Notes: generated by a model from the sequence alone, not told the origin. Counted from the first letter of the stretch, positions 43,693-53,394 are shown. The stretch: DNA of 64,000 bases from Primorskyibacter flagellatus (GCF_900176485.1 NZ_FWYD01000007.1:1-64000), one strand, 5' to 3'. Numbers and translations: made by a program.

Positions 43693-44640
43693 TTATTCCG
43701 ACAGCGTGAATGCAGCCGTGTAATTGCCCACATTGTCGGCTGTGATCAGCAGGCAGTCGAACAGTTGCTTTTCTGTGTCGACCATCGGCTCACCGTTCTT
43801 GATGTAGTGGTCAGCCTGGATCACCGCCTCGCGCGAAAAGACCGCGACGGGCTGGAGGACAGTATAGGCCATTTCACCGGCCTTGACCGCGTCCACCGCG
43901 TCGGGCGAGCCATCGAACCCGCCGACGATCATGCCTTCCAGCTTGCCAGCTTCCTTCAGCGCGGCAATCGCACCAAGCGCCATTTCATCGTTGCCCGAAA
44001 TAACGGCATCGATTTCCGGGTTTGCCTGAATGATCGACTGCATCTTGTTGTAGCCTTGCGTGCGGTCCCAGTTGGCGACTTCCTCGGCCACTTTTTCAAG
44101 GTCCGGATACTGGCTCAGCACCGTCTCGTAGCCATTTGATCGCGTGGCCGCATTGTTGTCGGCCGGGTTGCCGAAGAACTCGACATATTTGGCCTCGTCA
44201 CCCACGAGCGATTGAAACTGAACCGCACCAAGCGCCGCACCCTGGGCGTTGTTCGACACCAGCTGTGCGATTGCAATGCCGCTTTCGTTGATCTCGGCAT
44301 TCACCAGGAAGACCGGGATGCCGGCCTCGGTGGCCTTGCGTACGACACCGACAGAACCGTCCGCATTGGCCGGGTCGAGGATGATCGCCTTGGCACCGTT
44401 GGTGATGGCAGCGTCGATGAGATTGGATTCAACGTTGGTGTCGCCCTTGTGCGCGGCCACGGTGGCGTCATATCCCAGTTCTTCGGCGGTGGCCTTCGCG
44501 ACTTCGCCTTCGGTGAACCAGTAGGGGTTCGCCGGATCAGTCACGATGATAGAGATCAGGCCTTCGGCCCAGGCGGACCCTGCCATCAGGGGCAGAGCGG
44601 TTGCCGCGGCCAGAAGGGCGCGTTTGGTGAACTTGATCAT
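43693..44640 (-). CDS. eryG: Erythritol-type ABC transporter periplasmic binding protein (EryG)
   Basis: A 315-residue ribose-type binding protein with signal KRALLAAATALPLMAGSAWA. The mature protein has LISIIVTDPANPYWFTEGEV, AIILDPANADGSVGVVRKAT, ISGNDEMALGAIAALKEAGK and IVGGFDGSPDAVDAVKAGEM. GGGAGAC favours the ATG at 44640 over 44655. It is the last gene of the DUF2291-ATPase-permease-binding protein operon, divergent from eryABC. The ligand assignment rests on this context. Confidence 0.78.
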   Translation of the reverse strand: MIKFTKRALLAAATALPLMAGSAWAEGLISIIVTDPANPYWFTEGEVAKATAEELGYDATVAAHKGDTNVESNLIDAAITNGAKAIILDPANADGSVGVVRKATEAGIPVFLVNAEINESGIAIAQLVSNNAQGAALGAVQFQSLVGDEAKYVEFFGNPADNNAATRSNGYETVLSQYPDLEKVAEEVANWDRTQGYNKMQSIIQANPEIDAVISGNDEMALGAIAALKEAGKLEGMIVGGFDGSPDAVDAVKAGEMAYTVLQPVAVFSREAVIQADHYIKNGEPMVDTEKQLFDCLLITADNVGNYTAAFTLSE

Positions 44641-44736
44641 TTTGATGTCTCCCATGGTATTTTGGTTGTTGCCGGTTGCCCGGCGGATCTTCGCGTCGGG
44701 TCTTTCCGCCCGAAACAGCGCGAAACTGGGTCGGGG

Positions 44737-45801
44737 TCAGCCCTTGCGGGTCTTGCCCCCGTATTGGATGGAATTGAGCATCACGGCGAGCACGATCACG
44801 GCACCCGTGAAAACGGTCTGCCAGTAGGACGAGACGCCGATGATGACGAGGCCGTCAGACAGAAAGCCGATGACAAAGGCACCCAGCAGCGTGCCGCGTA
44901 CCGAGCCGCGCCCGCCCATCAACGATGCGCCGCCCACCACGACCGCTGCGATGGCGGTCAGTTCATAGGTGGTGCCTGCGGTCGGCCCGGCAGAGGTCAG
45001 CTGCGAGCTGAGCACAAGGCCCGCGATTGCCGCGCACATGCCCGACAGCACGTAGACGGCGATCTGCACCTTCTTGACCGGAACGCCGGACAATTCCGCT
45101 GCACGTTCATTGCCGCCCGACGAATAAAGCCAGCGGCCGAAGGCAGTTCGCGACAGCAGCAGCCCGGCGGCAATCGCCACCACGGCCAGCACAACCACCC
45201 CGATCGGCACTCCGCCAATGCGGTTGAAGCCCAGCCAGTCAAAGCCTGTATTGCCGAAACTGGGATCACCGGAAAGGTTGTTGAAGGTCAGCCCGTTGGT
45301 CATCAACAGGGCCACACCCCGCGCAACGTAAAGCGACCCGAGCGTCGCGACGAAGGCCGGCACCCGGAAGAACGCCACCAGCACGCCATTGACCGCGCCG
45401 ACGAAAGCACCAAGCGCGAGGGTCAGGACCACGACGGCCCAGACCGGCGGATAGAGGATCACACCGCTCGCTTCCACCTCGATCCCTTGCATCAGGTACC
45501 CGGCAAACACTCCGGTCAGACCCAGCACCGAACCCACCGACAGGTCGATGCCGCCGTTCAGGATGACCAGCAACATGCCGACCGACAGAAGACCAAAGAT
45601 CGCCACATGGTTGGCCATGATCAAAAAGTTCGACACCGTCGCGTAATTCGGTGACAGGAAGGAGAATACCGCGATAATCAGGATCAGAGCAAAGAATGCC
45701 CGGCCTTCCAGCAGGATTTGCACAATGCTGGCATTTTTTCCGAAAACGCTGGCGAACAACCCGCCGGAGCCATGTTTCTTGTTGGTGGTGACATCGGTCA
45801 T
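44737..45801 (-). CDS. eryF: Erythritol-type ABC permease (EryF)
   Basis: A 354-residue RbsC-family permease: LVILNGGIDLSVGSVLGLTG, PAFVATLGSLYVARGVALLM, ELTAIAAVVVGGASLMGGRG and GTLLGAFVIGFLSDGLVIIG are diagnostic. The ATG at 45801 (GGAG upstream) is preferred to 45855, which overlaps the ATPase gene. Sits between the ATPase and binding-protein genes of the polyol transporter. Confidence 0.82.
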   Translation of the reverse strand: MTDVTTNKKHGSGGLFASVFGKNASIVQILLEGRAFFALILIIAVFSFLSPNYATVSNFLIMANHVAIFGLLSVGMLLVILNGGIDLSVGSVLGLTGVFAGYLMQGIEVEASGVILYPPVWAVVVLTLALGAFVGAVNGVLVAFFRVPAFVATLGSLYVARGVALLMTNGLTFNNLSGDPSFGNTGFDWLGFNRIGGVPIGVVVLAVVAIAAGLLLSRTAFGRWLYSSGGNERAAELSGVPVKKVQIAVYVLSGMCAAIAGLVLSSQLTSAGPTAGTTYELTAIAAVVVGGASLMGGRGSVRGTLLGAFVIGFLSDGLVIIGVSSYWQTVFTGAVIVLAVMLNSIQYGGKTRKG

Positions 45802-45817
45802 GTCGAGGATCTCCGTT

Positions 45818-48136
45818 TCAGTGCTGCGCCGCGTCGGGCTTGTCCATGTCGACAATGGCCCGAGCAGTGTGTTCGTCTGTGATCAGGCCGCTCAATAGCC
45901 CGCTTTCCAGAACCGCCTTGATCGCATGGATCTTGACGGCTCCCCCTGCGACAGCGACGATCCGACGGCCTTTCAATTTATCCAGCGGCTGCGTCAGGAT
46001 GCGATCGCTGATGTCCTGCCCCACCGATTTACCGCGCTCGTCGAAGAAATGGCCCAGCATCTCGCCAACGCCCCCGGCGCGGTAGATTTCCACCATTTCT
46101 TCCTGCTCGATCATGCCGGTGGCAACCAGTTCGGCCTCCGGGGCCGTGGTGCCGATACCGACGATCATCAGATCCGCCCGACTTGTCAGATCTATCGCCT
46201 TCTGCGCCGCCTTCTGGCCCAGAAGAACATTCCGGTCGGCGGTGGAGTTTGCGATGAACGGCACCGGCATCGACGCCGGTTCCGCGCCGGTCAGTTCCGC
46301 CAGTTTCGCCACAATGGCATGGGGGTTCAGATCCGCGCCGGTGGTCAGCGCCCCCATCAGCGAAACGACCTTCAGGCCGGGGGCCGGTTTCCCATCCAGG
46401 TTTTCGACACAGGCTATGAGCGTCCGACCATGACCCGCGCCGATTATCTTGTCGCGCCCATCTAAAATTTCTGCCGACAGAAATTTGCCGCCGGCGATGC
46501 CAAGCGCCCGAAGCGCCAGATCGTCCTGGTGCAGATCTGTCACCACCTCGCAATGATCCAGTCCGAAAGACGCGATCAGGCTTTGTCGCAGATCGACCTC
46601 GCCCGAGGCCGCCATGATCTGTTCCTTGGTGGCGTCGGGGCCGAAAGTGGCCGAGATTTTGCCCTTGTGCATGACGATGATGCGGTGGGCGATGGACAGA
46701 CATTCGCTGACTTCGGACGTCGAATAGACCACCGCGAGACCCTGCTGCGCACCCTTGGCCAAAAGACCGAACACCTCCGCCTTTGCGCCGATGTCGATGC
46801 CGCGCGACGGTTCGTCCAAAAGCACCACCGAAGGCTTGGTCGCCAGCATTTTTCCGATCACCACCTTCTGCTGGTTGCCCCCTGAAAGCGACCCGATGGC
46901 CGCCCCGCCGCCGTCGGTCTTGATCGTGACCTCGCGGATCGAACGGTCGATGATCGCCTGTTCATCGGCTTTCGAGGTGAACAGCCGCCGGGTAAAGGCC
47001 CCGATGGAGGCCAGAGACAGATTCTGACCGACGGTCATGGTCTGCACCAGCCCGTCGCGCTGACGGTCTTCGGGCGTAAGGACGAGCCCCGCGTCTATCC
47101 TCTGTGCGATGGTCATACCGGCGATGTCGCGGCCATGCAGGGCCACCTTGCCGTCGGAGGAGGACAGACGCCCTGCAATGCATTCCATCAATTCGGTACG
47201 GCCCGCCCCCATCAAACCGTAGATGCAGACGATTTCGCCCTGACGTACATCCAGCGACAGCCGATCAACGACCGAATAGCCCGAACCGCCCGGAGCGGGC
47301 ACCGTGAGATCCTGAACCGATAGCGCCACGTCGCCAAAGGTCGTGTCGGGCGGCGACCCAAGGTCGAAATTCTCGCCGACCATGTTGCGCACGATCCATT
47401 CCAGGTCGATGTCGGCGCGCGGCGCATAGGCTGTCATCACCCCGTCACGCAGCACGACCGCGTGGTCGGTGATGGTCAGGGCCTCTTCCAGATGGTGCGA
47501 GATATAGACGATGGAGACCCCGCGTTCCGTCAGGTCGTGGATCACCTTGAACAGCACGTCGACTTCCGATGCGGACAGTGCCGATGTTGGCTCGTCCATG
47601 ATCAGAATGCGGGAATTTACCGAAAGCGCGCGGGCGATCTCGACAATCTGCTGCTGGCCAAGGCGCAGCTCCTCGACCGGCGTCAGCGGGTCGATGTCTT
47701 CCTCCAGCTCTTCCATCAGCGCGCGGCACTGGCGTTCTTCTTCGGCGAAATTCACGCCGCGCGGTCCCATGATCTCGCGGCCCATGAAGATGTTGTCCCG
47801 CACGTTCATGTTGGGTGCCAGCGACAGTTCCTGGTGAATGATCGAAATGCCCAGTTCGCGCGCCTCGACGGTGGATTTGATCTCGACGGGATTGCCATCA
47901 AGAAGCAACTCACCGGATGTCGGTAATTGCACGCCCGAGAGAATTTTCATCAATGTCGACTTGCCCGCGCCATTCTCCCCGAACAGCGTGGTGACCTGTC
48001 CGTGCCGCACATCGAAATTCACGCCCTTCAAAGCGTGAACAGCCCCAAAGCTCTTGGTGACATCCCGCGCGGCCAGAACCACATCGGCTGTTTCCGGCGC
48101 GCGCGTCAAGGTTTCGTCATGGACCGAGGTTTTCAT
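45818..48136 (-). CDS. eryE: ABC ATPase fused to a SorC-type sugar-sensing domain (EryE-SorC)
   Basis: A 772-residue protein. Residues ~20-510 are a standard double ABC module of sugar importers: Walker A FGENGAGKST (~52-61), Walker B ILIMDEP (~177-183), second loop YGLMGAGRTE (~306-315, Arg for Lys), second signature LSGGNQQK (~417-424). Residues ~515-772 are a complete SorC/DeoR effector domain: GAGHGRTL, MPVPFIANSTADRNVLL, IVGIGTTAPEAELVATGMI, RAGGVGEMLGHFFDERG and SGLLSGLITDEHTAR. The EryD regulator at 55079 has the same segments. No DNA-binding domain is present in the fusion. The ATG overlaps the DUF2291 stop. The domain may gate transport by effector. Confidence 0.88.
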   Translation of the reverse strand: MKTSVHDETLTRAPETADVVLAARDVTKSFGAVHALKGVNFDVRHGQVTTLFGENGAGKSTLMKILSGVQLPTSGELLLDGNPVEIKSTVEARELGISIIHQELSLAPNMNVRDNIFMGREIMGPRGVNFAEEERQCRALMEELEEDIDPLTPVEELRLGQQQIVEIARALSVNSRILIMDEPTSALSASEVDVLFKVIHDLTERGVSIVYISHHLEEALTITDHAVVLRDGVMTAYAPRADIDLEWIVRNMVGENFDLGSPPDTTFGDVALSVQDLTVPAPGGSGYSVVDRLSLDVRQGEIVCIYGLMGAGRTELMECIAGRLSSSDGKVALHGRDIAGMTIAQRIDAGLVLTPEDRQRDGLVQTMTVGQNLSLASIGAFTRRLFTSKADEQAIIDRSIREVTIKTDGGGAAIGSLSGGNQQKVVIGKMLATKPSVVLLDEPSRGIDIGAKAEVFGLLAKGAQQGLAVVYSTSEVSECLSIAHRIIVMHKGKISATFGPDATKEQIMAASGEVDLRQSLIASFGLDHCEVVTDLHQDDLALRALGIAGGKFLSAEILDGRDKIIGAGHGRTLIACVENLDGKPAPGLKVVSLMGALTTGADLNPHAIVAKLAELTGAEPASMPVPFIANSTADRNVLLGQKAAQKAIDLTSRADLMIVGIGTTAPEAELVATGMIEQEEMVEIYRAGGVGEMLGHFFDERGKSVGQDISDRILTQPLDKLKGRRIVAVAGGAVKIHAIKAVLESGLLSGLITDEHTARAIVDMDKPDAAQH

Positions 48137-48789
48137 CACTGCACCTCGAAAGCCACCGGGGTGACCAGCCAGTTTTTCGGGTTGATCATGGTAAAGGCAC
48201 CGGTGACGGTGATGGTCTTGCCACTTAACGACTCACGGTCAATATCTGCCAGAATTTCTGCGGCCATGGCGCGGTTGATGCCTGCGCCGGCATCTTGGTA
48301 TTCAATCTGGTTCTTGAAAGCGCCAAATTCGATGTCCCCGGTGACGTCGCGCAATTCCGTGCCGTTGATTGCCGGACCGGTCTGAACCCGCAGGCCGAAA
48401 CCTTCGGGCAAGCCTTCGACGTCAACCGTGAAGATGCCGGATTTGCCATCCGCGACGGTGCCGGTGAATGTCACCGGCATCACCGGGAAAGCCCCGGCCA
48501 TCGTGCCATAGGCGGCGATGGCGGCGTTTTTGTCAGCCACCAGTTCTTCGGCCAGCCGTGCCGCATCGGGCGCTTTATCAGTCACATGGTCGCGGATGCG
48601 GGGAAACTCCCGCGTGCCGAAACTGTCGGGATTGAAGGCTTGCTGGCGCAGATCCTCGTCGCCGCCTATCGTGACCACCTTGGTGTCAAAGGCGATCGCG
48701 CCCAAAAGTACAGCCGCCGCGATAGCTGTGATTGCCTTGCGTCGCGTCGCCTTGGATGCGCTGGCAGATACGGTGCCGGTTTTTGCCAT
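48136..48789 (-). CDS. DUF2291 family protein of the polyol transporter operon
   Basis: A 217-residue protein anchored by an N-terminal hydrophobic segment (ITAIAAAVLLGAIAFDTKVV). The body has GTREFPRIRDHVTDKAPDAA, VTFTGTVADGKSGIFTVDVE and FGLRVQTGPAINGTELRD, DUF2291 features. Members are commonly encoded next to erythritol/ribose-type ABC transporters; function unknown. The ATG at 48789 skips an implausible extension to 48867. First gene of the minus-strand transport operon. Confidence 0.75.
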   Translation of the reverse strand: MAKTGTVSASASKATRRKAITAIAAAVLLGAIAFDTKVVTIGGDEDLRQQAFNPDSFGTREFPRIRDHVTDKAPDAARLAEELVADKNAAIAAYGTMAGAFPVMPVTFTGTVADGKSGIFTVDVEGLPEGFGLRVQTGPAINGTELRDVTGDIEFGAFKNQIEYQDAGAGINRAMAAEILADIDRESLSGKTITVTGAFTMINPKNWLVTPVAFEVQ

Positions 48790-49193
48790 TGCGGACGTGC
48801 CCCCTTGCTGTCCGACCCAGAAAGCCGGGCCGCGTGATTCTGCGTCAGAAACCTCTGGCGCCGTCATTGAATGGAAATGCCCACCTTTCGATGTTGGGCT
48901 TCTCCTCCACCGTCACTGATCCAAAGGACTCCTCAATCCTGCGTATGGATTAGCGACTCGCCGCACCCTTTGTGCGACTAGTTAACCAGACCATAGTAGA
49001 AAAAAATTACTCTGTCTGTAAAAAATTTCACACGGCGCAATTTATTTGTGATACATCCAGTTTAACCAAGCGCAGTGAGGTTCGACTTTCAAGGACATTG
49101 AGACGTCTTCGAAAAACACCGCTGAAACGTGGGATAAACAAGGGCGTCGCGTAGGGAAGACCGCGGTGACAAACCCCTGCAAGGAGACAGCAA
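48790..49193. promoter_or_regulatory. Divergent promoter region of the erythritol transport and catabolic operons
   Basis: A 404-bp gap between divergent operons, AT-rich around 48990-49060. A short dyad TCACA (49028-49032) and TGTGA (49047-49051) could be a regulator site. EryD (SorC) and/or EryR (DeoR) would be expected to bind here. AAGGAG before the eryA ATG is a good ribosome site. The dyad is weak evidence. Confidence 0.45.
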
Positions 49194-50762
49194 ATGGCCG
49201 ATTCGTCCGATCTGATCATCGGCGTGGATGCAGGAACATCCGTCATCAAGGCGGTGGCGTTCGACCTGAAGGGTCAGCAGTTGGCGTCTGCCTCGGTGCG
49301 CAATTGCTATGTCATGGGTGCCGACGGATCGGCCACCCAATCGCTGCCTCAGACCTGGGCCGATTGCGTCGCCGCCCTGCGCGGTTTGGGCGAAAAGGTC
49401 GGTCGGCTTTCCGAACGTACCGTTGCCGTGGCGCTGACGGGTCAAGGCGATGGGACATGGCTCGTCGACAAATCCAACGAGGCCGTCGGCGATGCTTGGC
49501 TCTGGCTTGATGCGCGGGCGGCCCCGACGGTACGGCGGCTGTCCTCGGGCGAAGCGAACCGTGCGCGGTTCGAGGCGACGGGCACCGGGTTGAACACATG
49601 CCAGCAAGGCAGTCAGATGGCGCATATGGCTGCCACTTGCCCTGAATTGCTGGATCGTGCGGATGTGGCGCTGCATTGCAAGGACTGGCTGTTTCTGAAT
49701 CTGACCGGAGTTCGGGCAACCGACCCCTCCGAGGCGAGCTTCACCTTTGGTGACTTCCGGAGCCGGCGATACAGCGACACCGTGATCGCGGCGCTGGGGT
49801 TGGAAAATCACCGGCGCCTGCTGCCCGAGATTATCGACGGTGCGCAGGAGACACGGGCCTTGACCGCCCAAGCTGCGACGCAAACCGGCCTTCGTGCAGG
49901 CACGCCGGTTTCCTTGGGCTATGTCGACATGGTGATGACGGCGCTTGGCGCGGGCGTGCATACCGGCGACGCAGGCGCGGCCTGTTCCACGGTGGGGTCG
50001 ACCGGCGTACATATGCGGGCGGTCAGATCCGACGAGGTACATCTCAATGCCGAGGGGACGGGATATGTCATCTGCCTGCCCATCCCTGACCTTGTCACGC
50101 AGGTGCAGACCAACATGGCAGCGACGCTTAATATCGACTGGGCGCTGGCGCTGGCCGAAGATTTGATGGCAGAGGTCGGCAGCGCGCCCACCCATGCCCA
50201 GATGGTTGCCAAAATCGACGGCTGGATGGCGCGGTCGCGCCCCGGCGCGCTGATTTACCATCCCTATATCTCGGAAGCGGGCGAACGCGGACCTTTCGTC
50301 AATGCCGATGCGCGGGCCAGTCTTGTCGGATTGAACGCAGCGCATCGCTTCCCCGACGTGATTCGTGCGGTGATCGAAGGGCTGGGGATGGCCGCGCGTG
50401 ATTGCTACACCGCCATGGGCGATATGCCCCGCGAATTGCGCCTGACCGGCGGGGCGGCACGATCCGATGCCTTGCGGAAGGTTCTGGCGGCATCGCTCAA
50501 TACGCCGGTTCGGGTGTCGTCGCGTGATGAGGCGGGGGCCGCGGGCTGCGCGATGATGGCCGCTGTCGCGATCGGTGCCTACGACACGATGGACGCCTGC
50601 ATTGCAGACTGGACAACGCCGCTTTTGGGAGAACCGGAGGCACCCGACCCGGATCTGGTGCCAGTCTACGACGCCCTTTTTACCAATTATAGACATGCGC
50701 GCGAAAGCCTTGCCCCCGTCTGGGACGGGCTGGCGGCGGGGCGTGCCTCGCAAGGAGCCTGA
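49194..50762 (+). CDS. eryA: Erythritol kinase
   Basis: A 522-residue FGGY kinase. The N-terminal ATPase-fold phosphate loop is IIGVDAGTSVIKAVAFDLKG; AVALTGQGDGTWLVD and AWLWLDARAAPTVRRL are EryA-like; the C-terminal FGGY region has LRLTGGAARSDALRKVLA and DEAGAAGCAMMAAVAIG. It phosphorylates erythritol to L-erythritol-4-phosphate. Identification as EryA rather than another FGGY kinase rests on these segments plus adjacent eryB, eryC and eryD. Confidence 0.85.
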   Translation: MADSSDLIIGVDAGTSVIKAVAFDLKGQQLASASVRNCYVMGADGSATQSLPQTWADCVAALRGLGEKVGRLSERTVAVALTGQGDGTWLVDKSNEAVGDAWLWLDARAAPTVRRLSSGEANRARFEATGTGLNTCQQGSQMAHMAATCPELLDRADVALHCKDWLFLNLTGVRATDPSEASFTFGDFRSRRYSDTVIAALGLENHRRLLPEIIDGAQETRALTAQAATQTGLRAGTPVSLGYVDMVMTALGAGVHTGDAGAACSTVGSTGVHMRAVRSDEVHLNAEGTGYVICLPIPDLVTQVQTNMAATLNIDWALALAEDLMAEVGSAPTHAQMVAKIDGWMARSRPGALIYHPYISEAGERGPFVNADARASLVGLNAAHRFPDVIRAVIEGLGMAARDCYTAMGDMPRELRLTGGAARSDALRKVLAASLNTPVRVSSRDEAGAAGCAMMAAVAIGAYDTMDACIADWTTPLLGEPEAPDPDLVPVYDALFTNYRHARESLAPVWDGLAAGRASQGA

Positions 50763-50765
50763 GAG

Positions 50766-52274
50766 ATGACAGATATTCAGAAAGTCGACCTGTTCGTGAT
50801 TGGCGGCGGTATTAACGGTGCCGGGATCGCCCGCGATGCAGCCGGGCGGGGGCTGAGCGTTGTTCTTTGCGAAAAGGACGATCTGGCCGAGGGCACCTCT
50901 TCGCGCTCGGGCAAGCTGGTGCATGGGGGCCTGCGCTATCTGGAATATTACGAGTTCCGCTTGGTCCGCGAGGCGCTGATCGAACGCGAGGTGCTGATGA
51001 AGAACGCGCCGCATATCATCTGGCCGATGCGCTTTGTTCTGCCGCATTCGCCGCAGGACCGTCCGGCCTGGCTGGTGCGTCTTGGCCTGTTTCTTTACGA
51101 CCACTTGGGCGGGCGCAGGAAATTGCCGGGCACCCGCATGTTGAACCTGCACCGCGATCCGGAAGGCGCGGCCATCAAGGACCAATACAAACGGGGTTTC
51201 GAATATTCCGACTGCTGGGTGGATGATGCGCGACTTGTCGTGCTGAACGCCGTGGATGCGGCCGAACGCGGCGCGACCGTGCTCACCCGCTCGCCATGCG
51301 TTTCGGCGCGGCGCGACGGCAATATCTGGCGGGTGACAACAGAAAGCACCGTGACCGGCGAGACCCGCGAATTCGAGGCCAGACTACTGGTCAACGCCGC
51401 CGGCCCCTGGGTAACGGACGTGGTCAACCGCGTGGCAGGCTCCAACAGCGCGCGCAACGTGCGACTGGTCAAAGGCAGCCACATCATCGTGCCGAAATTC
51501 TGGAAGGGCGAGAATGCCTATCTGGTACAGAACCACGACAAGCGCGTGATCTTCATCAATCCCTACGAACGCGACAAGGCGCTGATCGGCACCACCGACA
51601 TCGCCTATGAAGGCCGCGCCGAAGACGTGACCGCCGACGAGATGGAGGTGCAATACCTGATTGACGCGGTGAACAAATACTTCAAGGAACAGTTGACCCG
51701 CGAAGACGTGCTGACCACCTTTTCGGGTGTGCGGCCACTCTTCGACGACGGGCAGGGCAACCCGTCGGCTGTGACTCGCGATTATGTCTTCGACATCGAC
51801 GAAACGGGCGGCGTGCCGCTGTTGAACATCTTCGGTGGAAAGATCACTACCTTCCGCGAACTGGCTGAACGCGGCTTGCACAAGATCCAGAAGTTTTTTC
51901 CCCGGATGGGTGCCGACTGGACCGAAGATGCGCCTCTGCCCGGCGGCGATATGGACGCGGCCGATTATGGGGAATTCCGCAACCGGATGAAGCAGGACTA
52001 CCCCTGGATGCCGCGCGATCTTCGGCGGCATTACGGGCGGCTTTACGGCACCCGGATTGCGCAGATCGTTGACGGTGCAAGCTCGCTTGACGGATTGGGG
52101 CGGTATTTCGGCGGCACCCTTTATGAAGCGGAAGTGGCCTATCTTGAAAGCCATGAATGGGCACAGACCGCTGAGGATATTCTTTGGCGCCGAACCAAGC
52201 ATCGGTTGCATCTTACCGATGCCGAACAGGCCGCATTTACCAAATGGTTCGAAGACAAGCGGGAGGCCGCGTAA
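50766..52274 (+). CDS. eryB: Erythritol-4-phosphate dehydrogenase (GlpD-like)
   Basis: A 502-residue FAD-dependent GlpD-family enzyme. FVIGGGINGAGIARDAAGRG is the dinucleotide-binding motif, SSRSGKLVHGGLRYLEYYEF the substrate-site segment, and FINPYERDKALIGTTDIAYE and FSGVRPLFDDGQGNPSAVTR the conserved GlpD core. It oxidises L-erythritol-4-phosphate to L-3-tetrulose-4-phosphate and passes electrons to the membrane quinone pool. It starts 3 bp after eryA; the stop overlaps eryC. Confidence 0.85.
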   Translation: MTDIQKVDLFVIGGGINGAGIARDAAGRGLSVVLCEKDDLAEGTSSRSGKLVHGGLRYLEYYEFRLVREALIEREVLMKNAPHIIWPMRFVLPHSPQDRPAWLVRLGLFLYDHLGGRRKLPGTRMLNLHRDPEGAAIKDQYKRGFEYSDCWVDDARLVVLNAVDAAERGATVLTRSPCVSARRDGNIWRVTTESTVTGETREFEARLLVNAAGPWVTDVVNRVAGSNSARNVRLVKGSHIIVPKFWKGENAYLVQNHDKRVIFINPYERDKALIGTTDIAYEGRAEDVTADEMEVQYLIDAVNKYFKEQLTREDVLTTFSGVRPLFDDGQGNPSAVTRDYVFDIDETGGVPLLNIFGGKITTFRELAERGLHKIQKFFPRMGADWTEDAPLPGGDMDAADYGEFRNRMKQDYPWMPRDLRRHYGRLYGTRIAQIVDGASSLDGLGRYFGGTLYEAEVAYLESHEWAQTAEDILWRRTKHRLHLTDAEQAAFTKWFEDKREAA

Positions 52275-53206
52275 TGGCGCTGACGCTGTCGCTCAACACC
52301 AATCCGCTGGTCAATCGATTTGCTGAACCCGATGACCTGATCGACGCCATCGCCCGCGATATCCGCATTCGCGACATCCAGTTGACCCATGAATTCATCA
52401 ACCCGTCCTGGCCCGCCCCGGTGATCCGTCGTCTGACCCGAGATATGGGCGCGGCCCTGACGCGCACCGGCGCGCGGGTTACGTCGGGCATGACAGGGCC
52501 GTACGGACGGCTCAATCATTTCGGTCATCCTGACCGGGACGTGCGGCGCTATTACGTCGATTGGTTCAAGACCTTCGCGGATATCATCGGCGATCTCGGC
52601 GGCACGTCGATCGGCACGCAATTCGCGATCTTCACCTATCGGGACTTTGATGATCCCACCCGCCGCGAGGAATTGCTTCAAATTGCCATCGACTGCTGGT
52701 CCGAGGTGGCGGAGCACGCAAAACGCGCCGGGCTAACTAATGTCTTCTGGGAGCCGATGTCGGTGGGACGCGAATTTGGCCACACTATTGCGGAATGCAT
52801 GAAGCTTCAGGACCGTCTGACTGCTGCGGACATGGCGGTGCCGATGTGGATGATGGCCGACATTGATCACGGCGACGTCACGTCGCCTGATCCCGACGAT
52901 ACCGATCCTTATGCTTGGGCCCGCGCCGTACCCAGGGTTTCGCCGATCATTCACATCAAGCAATCCATGATGGATAAATCGGGCCACCGCCCGTTCACGG
53001 CCCAGTTCAACGCAAAGGGGGCAATCCAGCCGGAGCCTTTGTTGAAGACCCTCACCGAGGGTGGGGCAGGGGACAATGAAATCTGCTTGGAATTGTCGTT
53101 CAAGGAACGCGAACCAAATGACCGGCAGGTGATCCCGCAAATCGTCGAAAGTGTGGCCTTTTGGGCACCGCATATCGACAGTGGGGTCGATGATCTGAAT
53201 GTCTGA
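52274..53206 (+). CDS. eryC: Tetrulose-4-phosphate racemase (EryC), TIM-barrel
   Basis: A 310-residue xylose-isomerase-like TIM barrel. Metal-site segments are NVFWEPMSVGREFGH (Glu), MWMMADIDHGD (Asp/His), IIHIKQSMMDKSG (His) and ICLELSFKERE (Glu). EryC of Brucella is described as racemising L-3- to D-3-tetrulose-4-phosphate. The ATG at 52274 overlaps the eryB stop (TAATGG). It is followed by the FMN riboswitch, not directly by a regulator. Confidence 0.8.
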   Translation: MALTLSLNTNPLVNRFAEPDDLIDAIARDIRIRDIQLTHEFINPSWPAPVIRRLTRDMGAALTRTGARVTSGMTGPYGRLNHFGHPDRDVRRYYVDWFKTFADIIGDLGGTSIGTQFAIFTYRDFDDPTRREELLQIAIDCWSEVAEHAKRAGLTNVFWEPMSVGREFGHTIAECMKLQDRLTAADMAVPMWMMADIDHGDVTSPDPDDTDPYAWARAVPRVSPIIHIKQSMMDKSGHRPFTAQFNAKGAIQPEPLLKTLTEGGAGDNEICLELSFKEREPNDRQVIPQIVESVAFWAPHIDSGVDDLNV

Positions 53207-53260
53207 AACGGCGCGCATGACAGACACTTGCCTTTTCCGGAAATTGCCGTCATGTGAGGC

Positions 53261-53394
53261 GCGTTCTCAGGGCGGGGTGAAATTCCCCACCGGCGGTGAC
53301 AGCCCGCGAGCGCTTTTCGATGAATGTCGAAAAGGACAAGCAGACACCGGTGGAATTCCGGGGCCGACGGTCAAAGTCCGGATGGAAGAGAACC
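53261..53394 (+). promoter_or_regulatory. FMN riboswitch (RFN element)
   Basis: The closing stem is GTTCTC (53263-53268) with GAGAAC (53388-53393). Between them are the conserved RFN elements: AGGGCGGGGTGAAATTCCCC, ACCGGCGGTGA, GACACCGGTGGAATTCCG and AAAGTCCGGATGGAAGAG. Downstream, CCGTC-GGCAC and GTGCC-GGACGG (53398-53424) can pair as an expression platform before the ribH2 ATG at 53468. FMN binding would reduce expression of ribH2, and probably of the coupled alcohol dehydrogenase and eryD. Confidence 0.93.

Noticed and set aside
44212-45654. 480-codon plus-strand frame opposite eryG/eryF
   Set aside because: Composition is dominated by His, Arg, Gln and Asp with no motifs; the minus strand has a clear RbsC-type permease.
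49089-51185. Long open frame of 698 codons on the minus strand opposite eryA/eryB
   Set aside because: It lies antisense to two well-supported FGGY kinase and GlpD-like genes, has no family motifs and is rich in His/Arg/Gln as expected for a GC-rich shadow frame.
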